In this document: positions 6,873 to 10,157 of the stretch, in pieces
Numbering within the stretch: position 1 is the first letter of the stretch
Layout of the letters: each line of letters opens with the position of its first letter
Source of the DNA: Desulfobulbaceae bacterium
GTDB lineage: Bacteria; Desulfobacterota; Desulfobulbia; Desulfobulbales; Desulfocapsaceae
Reading direction: 5' to 3'
Assembly (NCBI GenBank): GCA_024643445.1
Contig: JAHEMX010000090.1
Location: forward strand, 1 to 10,157
DNA length: 10,157 bases
Translations under genes and position numbers: made by a program
Notes under the pieces: model-generated
Told to the model about the DNA's origin: nothing
Databases searched by the model: none
Seen by the model: only the letters and a program-made list of their open reading frames with translations

Positions 6873-7846
6873 TCCTCTTTCAGCTTCCCGGCACTAAATC
6901 CGATCGATTTGATCATGGCAAGATCTTCTTCGATGTTATTACCTGAGGTCGTCAGGTAATTGCCGACGATAGCCCCGTTTGCCCCAGACAAAAAGCAGCG
7001 ATACTGGTCTTCACCAAGCTGTGAACGGCCGCCGGCCAGGCGAACGACTGCATGTGGATTTATGAAGCGAAACAAGGCAATACAGGTCAGAACCTCAGAC
7101 AGAGACAATTCCTTGTTGTCGCCGAACGGTGTGCCGGGAATCGGCGTCAGGATGTTTATTGGAATAGAGAAGACCCCAAGCTCCCGCAGTTCAAAGGCAA
7201 GTTCAAGCCGCTGCCGGAAACTTTCGCCAAGACCGATAATACCGCCGGAACAGATGTCCATACCGGCTTCGCGCGCTATCTGTATGGTTTCCACCTTCTG
7301 TTCCCAGGTGTGGGTGGTGCAAACCTCAGGAAAAAAGCTGCGACAGGTCTCCAGATTACAATGATAACGCTTCACCCCGCAGGCAACGAGTTTTTCAGCT
7401 TTATCCCTGGTCAGAAAACCCATTGATGCGCAGAAATAGAGATCACTCTCTTCCCCGAGCTCTGCATACATCCTGCCAAACGAATCAATATCTTCCGGGC
7501 TTACCTCCCGGCCGGCTGTAACCAGCGAATAACGGGCGACTCCGGCGTTTTCATTTTCCTTTCCCTGGCGCCGCACCTCGTCATAGGAAACCATATCGTA
7601 AGTGGAAATGTCCGTCTGGTAACGTGAGGACTGGGCGCAGAACCGGCAGTTTTCGGAACACATGCCTGATCGGGCATTGATGATGGAACAGAGATCAAAA
7701 TGGTTGCCATGGATCTTTTTCCTGAGCCGATCAGCCGCCTCGAAGAGGACGGCAGACTCCGTATGCTCGGCCAGATCAAGTGCCTGCTCCATTCTGAGAT
7801 CCCTGCCGGAAAGTACCTGTTGTAAATAGTGTTCTATATCAGCCAT
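6869..7846 (-). CDS. bioB: Biotin synthase BioB, with anaerobe-type (type II) cysteine pattern
   Basis: A radical SAM enzyme that inserts sulfur into dethiobiotin to form biotin. It has 325 residues from the ATG at 7846, chosen because GGAGG sits ten bases upstream; the open frame extends to a TTG at 7903 with no ribosome site. The radical SAM cysteines are C63, C67 and C70 in GMCSENCRFCAQSS. Where classical enzymes have the first auxiliary-cluster cysteine (E. coli C97, in RFCMGAAW), this one reads RYSLVTAGR with S107. The other two classical positions are C139 (FCASMG) and C199 (ICSGG). Extra cysteines occur at C163 and C168 (YHCNLETC) and C176 (VCTTHT). R269 in VRLAGGR matches the conserved arginine (E. 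coli R260). This pattern fits BioBs reported to carry a four-iron auxiliary cluster as sulfur donor, mostly from obligate anaerobes. First gene of the bio operon; its stop overlaps bioA. Confidence 0.97.
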   Translation of the reverse strand: MADIEHYLQQVLSGRDLRMEQALDLAEHTESAVLFEAADRLRKKIHGNHFDLCSIINARSGMCSENCRFCAQSSRYQTDISTYDMVSYDEVRRQGKENENAGVARYSLVTAGREVSPEDIDSFGRMYAELGEESDLYFCASMGFLTRDKAEKLVACGVKRYHCNLETCRSFFPEVCTTHTWEQKVETIQIAREAGMDICSGGIIGLGESFRQRLELAFELRELGVFSIPINILTPIPGTPFGDNKELSLSEVLTCIALFRFINPHAVVRLAGGRSQLGEDQYRCFLSGANGAIVGNYLTTSGNNIEEDLAMIKSIGFSAGKLKEE

Positions 7847-7958
7847 AGCGGATAATCCTCCAGAAATGCGCGTTCTGTGATGTCTGTACTGCTCAAATGA
7901 CAACTATAGGCACGCAATCGGAAATTTCTTTCCCTGAAACAGACAAACGGAAAAGAAC
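7847..7958 (-). promoter_or_regulatory. fabD-bioB intergenic region, likely site of the bio operon promoter or operator
   Basis: This 112-nt gap is the only sizeable one between ileS and bioD. Reading the - strand it contains a -10-like TATAGT (7908-7903) with no matching -35 at the normal distance, a small GGAAA-GAAA-TTTCC hairpin (about 7933-7920), and the bioB ribosome site GGAGG. I found no convincing BirA-type palindrome (TTGT-AACC with long spacer) and no BioR-type TTATCTATAA box. The promoter assignment is inference from position. Confidence 0.3.
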
Positions 7959-8909
7959 CTATCGTAGGCCGAGTTTTTCAAGGCAGTTCTGAAGCGTGTC
8001 GGGACTGTCAAACTGCAGCGATGCAACCGCTGTTGTTTTCGGCACGATCTTGCGCATCATGCCTTTTAACACCGTTTTGGGCCCCACTTCTATGAAGGTG
8101 TCAATCCCGTCTGCGAGCATGCGACAGATGATTTCATACCAGCGGACCCGGGAAGCAATCTGCCTGGCCATCATCTTTTTGATGATTACCGGATCATTCT
8201 CCACACCGGCTGAGACATTAAAATAGACCGGCGCTTGCGGAGGCCTGAAAGTGATCGTCTCCATATAGGCGGAAAAGTCCGGTACCGCATCTGCGACCAG
8301 CGGACTATGATTCGCCACACTGACATTCAGGGCGATCACCTTTCCCCCTTTCGCCTGCAGGGCCTCGGTAACACCATCGAGACCGATGATGTCCCCCGAT
8401 ATGATAATTTGTTCCGGGGTGTTGTAATTGGCAACCGTTACCACTCCTGCGCCGTTATAGTCGTTCACCTCTTTTTCAACCGTTGCAATGTCAAGGCCTA
8501 GAATTGCCCGCATACCGCCCGGATTTTTTTCTCCCTCGCGCTGCATGAAAAATCCACGCCTTTCAACAAGCCTGATACTATCCTCCACCGAGAGAACGTC
8601 GGCTGCGCACAGCGCGGAGTACTCACCAAGACTATGTCCGGCATAACCGGCTACCTGCACCCCTTCCGGCAGGCTTTCCTTCAGGGCCCTGAGGCAGACA
8701 AGATTGGTCATGGTGATAGCCGGCATCAGAACGGAAACCTGAATGAGCTCTTCCATGGGACCCTGTTGGACCAGACTCTGCAGCGGAAAATCACAGACCG
8801 ATTCGGCAATTGCTGCGACTTCGGCGCACGCTGGTCGTGTTTCGATAAATTCTTTTCCCATACCGATAAACTGTGATCCCTGGCCAGGAAACAGCACTGC
8901 TATTTTCAT
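7959..8909 (-). CDS. fabD: Malonyl-CoA:ACP transacylase FabD
   Basis: Transfers the malonyl group from CoA to acyl carrier protein, supplying malonyl-ACP for fatty acid synthesis and, here relevantly, for BioC. It has 316 residues, close to the family norm of about 310. Motifs: FPGQGSQ (7-13) for the oxyanion hole; GHSLGEYSAL (91-100) with nucleophile S93; VERRGFFMQ with the malonate-binding R118; ANHSPLV with H201; and EVGPKTVLKGMM near the end. Where many homologues have glutamine before the conserved proline (E. coli Q63), this one has M62 in LMPAI, a modest deviation. The ATG at 8909 overlaps the lspA stop as ATGA, with GGAG six bases upstream. fabD usually sits with fabH, fabG and acpP; here it follows lspA and precedes the biotin genes, so a second copy elsewhere is possible. 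Confidence 0.95.
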   Translation of the reverse strand: MKIAVLFPGQGSQFIGMGKEFIETRPACAEVAAIAESVCDFPLQSLVQQGPMEELIQVSVLMPAITMTNLVCLRALKESLPEGVQVAGYAGHSLGEYSALCAADVLSVEDSIRLVERRGFFMQREGEKNPGGMRAILGLDIATVEKEVNDYNGAGVVTVANYNTPEQIIISGDIIGLDGVTEALQAKGGKVIALNVSVANHSPLVADAVPDFSAYMETITFRPPQAPVYFNVSAGVENDPVIIKKMMARQIASRVRWYEIICRMLADGIDTFIEVGPKTVLKGMMRKIVPKTTAVASLQFDSPDTLQNCLEKLGLR

Positions 8910-9397
8910 GAACGACTCCGCAAATGTTTCTTTTTAGATTCCAACAGGATATTCGTTACAAACAGAAGGCCGACACCGATACAGATTGACGAATCAGCCA
9001 CATTGAAGGCTGGCCAGTGGTAGTCAGCCACGAAAAAATCGAGAAAATCAATCACCGCTCCATAGCGCAGCCGGTCTATAAGATTGCCAAGAGCACCAGC
9101 TGCTATCAGAGCGAATGCTATACGGTAGAGCAGGTTTGAACCGCGAATCTTAAACGCCGCGACAGTCAGCCCGATTACCGCAGCTGCGTTGACAGAGACA
9201 AAAAAATAATGCCGGACGGGCGAGTCAATCGACGCGAACATTGAAAATGCGGCACCTTTGTTGGTCACATAGACCAGATTGAGAAAACCCGGCAGTATCT
9301 CACGCGCTTGATGCAAAGAGAAGTTTGAGACAATCCAGTATTTACTCAGCTGATCAGCAATCAGCACAACGAAGAGCAGTACAATGTAGAGAATCAC
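8906..9397 (-). CDS. lspA: Prolipoprotein signal peptidase LspA
   Basis: Inner-membrane aspartyl peptidase (signal peptidase II) that cleaves the signal peptide of lipid-modified prolipoproteins. It has 163 residues with four hydrophobic segments. Conserved elements are the first-helix ADQLSKYW (14-21), VTNKGAAFSMF (44-54), GALGNLIDRLRYGAVIDF (101-118) and WPAFNVADS (128-136). The catalytic aspartates should be D117 (in VIDF) and D135 (in ADS). The start is a GTG at 9397 that overlaps the ileS TGA stop (GTGA); there is no clear ribosome site, so translation is probably coupled to ileS. The ileS-lspA order is widespread in bacteria. The C-terminus ends in a basic tail (KKKHLRSRS) likely facing the cytoplasm. 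Confidence 0.96.
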   Translation of the reverse strand: MILYIVLLFVVLIADQLSKYWIVSNFSLHQAREILPGFLNLVYVTNKGAAFSMFASIDSPVRHYFFVSVNAAAVIGLTVAAFKIRGSNLLYRIAFALIAAGALGNLIDRLRYGAVIDFLDFFVADYHWPAFNVADSSICIGVGLLFVTNILLESKKKHLRSRS

Positions 9398-10157
9398 TGT
9401 TCAGTATCGCTCTGCAGATCTATCGTGTTGACCACATCATGGCAGCGGCTGCAGATTCCAGGATGATCGCTGTGCGTTCCGACACTGGTTGCCCGAATCC
9501 AGCAGCGCTCGCATTTATCGCCCGATGCCGGTTTGACAACAATCCGCAGTCCGCTGATCTCCTCACTTTGCATGACATTTGGACCTGCAAGCTGCAGCTC
9601 GTCAACCATGCTCAATTCAGAGACGATCGAGATCTCCTTGAGTAACGGCCAATGACTGGACAGAAAATCGCCAAGCGCCGGGTCACAGGCAATAAGCACT
9701 TCAGCTTCCAGCGGATGCCCGATCACTTTTTCGGCCCTCGCTTTCTCAAGTGCCCTGGTTATTTCAGACCTGACACGGATGAGCTTTTTCCAGCGCTGTT
9801 CAGTCTCCTCATCGAGAGAAAAATGCTGGTTCAGGGTCGGGAACGCGGTAAAAAAGATGCTTTTCCCGAGATCATCCTTGCTGCTGCGTCCCGTAAGAGC
9901 GTCCCAGGCCTCGGATGCGGTGAAACAGAGGATTGGAGACATCAGCCGCAGCAGTCCGTCAACAATGGTATGGAGTGCGGTCTGTGCTGCCCGACGCAAG
10001 GTTGATTCGGTTCCGGATACATATAAGCGGTCTTTTATAATATCGAGGTAAAAGGCGCTCATCGTCATGCTGCAAAAATAATTTAAGGCATGATAAATGG
10101 CATGAAACTCATAATGCTCATAGGCGATGATGATCTTGCGTTTCATCTCTTCGAACC
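9394..10157 (-). CDS. ileS: Isoleucyl-tRNA synthetase, C-terminal part (5' end outside window)
   Basis: The last 253 or so residues of IleS, the class I synthetase that charges tRNA-Ile. The frame remains open to the right edge, so the catalytic Rossmann domain (HIGH, KMSKS) and the editing domain lie outside. What is present is the anticodon-binding helical domain, with AYEHYEFHAIYHALNYFC and SAFYLDIIKDRLY, then the linker ALEKARAEKVIGHPLEAEV, and the C-terminal zinc-binding module with CERCW and CSRC pairs, as in E. coli-type IleS. The ATG at 10146 is internal, not the start. The TGA stop overlaps the lspA GTG by four bases. Two-pair cysteine C-termini are typical of bacterial IleS of this type, as opposed to the eukaryote-like form. 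Confidence 0.95.
   Translation of the reverse strand, partial: FEEMKRKIIIAYEHYEFHAIYHALNYFCSMTMSAFYLDIIKDRLYVSGTESTLRRAAQTALHTIVDGLLRLMSPILCFTASEAWDALTGRSSKDDLGKSIFFTAFPTLNQHFSLDEETEQRWKKLIRVRSEITRALEKARAEKVIGHPLEAEVLIACDPALGDFLSSHWPLLKEISIVSELSMVDELQLAGPNVMQSEEISGLRIVVKPASGDKCERCWIRATSVGTHSDHPGICSRCHDVVNTIDLQSDTEQ

Noticed and set aside
7847..7903. Longer BioB starting at a TTG at 7903
   Set aside because: There is no ribosome site before the TTG and the extra 19 residues are not BioB-like. The ATG at 7846 has GGAGG at proper spacing.
7876..7903. Possible BirA half-sites TTGTC...GACAT upstream of bioB (- strand)
   Set aside because: The half-sites are not properly symmetrical and lack the AACC/GGTT part of the known box.
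7881..7945. TGTCTGT (7881-7887) and ACAGACA (7939-7945) inverted repeat in the fabD-bioB gap
   Set aside because: A 7-bp match over 51 bases in a 112-nt region is within chance expectation, and the arms are too far apart for a BirA-type operator.
1..10157. tRNA or rRNA genes, CRISPR arrays, phage or toxin-antitoxin genes, transposase genes
   Set aside because: None seen on either strand; the space is filled by the listed genes and the short repeat.

Overview
The window looks like a chromosomal segment of an anaerobic bacterium, most likely Desulfobacterota (Desulfobulbales-like). This is inferred from the protein flavour, from a complete biotin locus whose biotin synthase has the cysteine pattern of anaerobe-type enzymes, and from a short repeat of a kind I associate with that phylum. 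No rRNA or other taxonomic marker is present, so the assignment is tentative. No rRNA, tRNA, CRISPR array, phage gene or transposase gene was seen. Every gene except one 68-residue protein can be placed in a known family.

Layout. Positions 2-1752 (+ strand) hold the end of a TRAP transporter operon: a small membrane subunit (DctQ, cut by the left edge) and the large permease (DctM), overlapping by one base. Right behind the dctM stop codon, at about 1749-1921, sits a MITE-like element of about 161 bp with imperfect terminal inverted repeats and a 6-bp target duplication (GTAAAA) that includes the stop codon. Everything else is on the - strand and converges on the transporter. Reading that strand from the right edge: ileS (3' part only), lspA, fabD, a 112-nt gap, bioB, bioA, bioF, bioG, bioC, bioD, a probable terminator, and a small cysteine-rich protein gene.

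How the genes work together. The bio genes plus fabD cover almost the whole route to biotin. FabD makes malonyl-ACP, BioC methylates it, and the ordinary fatty acid cycle (not encoded here) extends it to pimeloyl-ACP methyl ester. BioG removes the methyl group, and BioF, BioA, BioD and BioB then build biotin. All junctions inside bioBAFGCD overlap by 1-8 bases, as do ileS-lspA-fabD, so two tightly coupled blocks are separated only by the gap before bioB. That gap is the natural place for a promoter or operator of the biotin genes, but I could not recognise a classical BirA palindrome in it.

The two points most worth following up are the biotin synthase, which lacks one of the classical [2Fe-2S] cysteines and carries extra ones matching the recently described anaerobe (type II) enzymes, and the MITE-like element with its target duplication at the dctM stop codon. 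No wholly new system is evident; the rest is well-organised housekeeping and biosynthesis.
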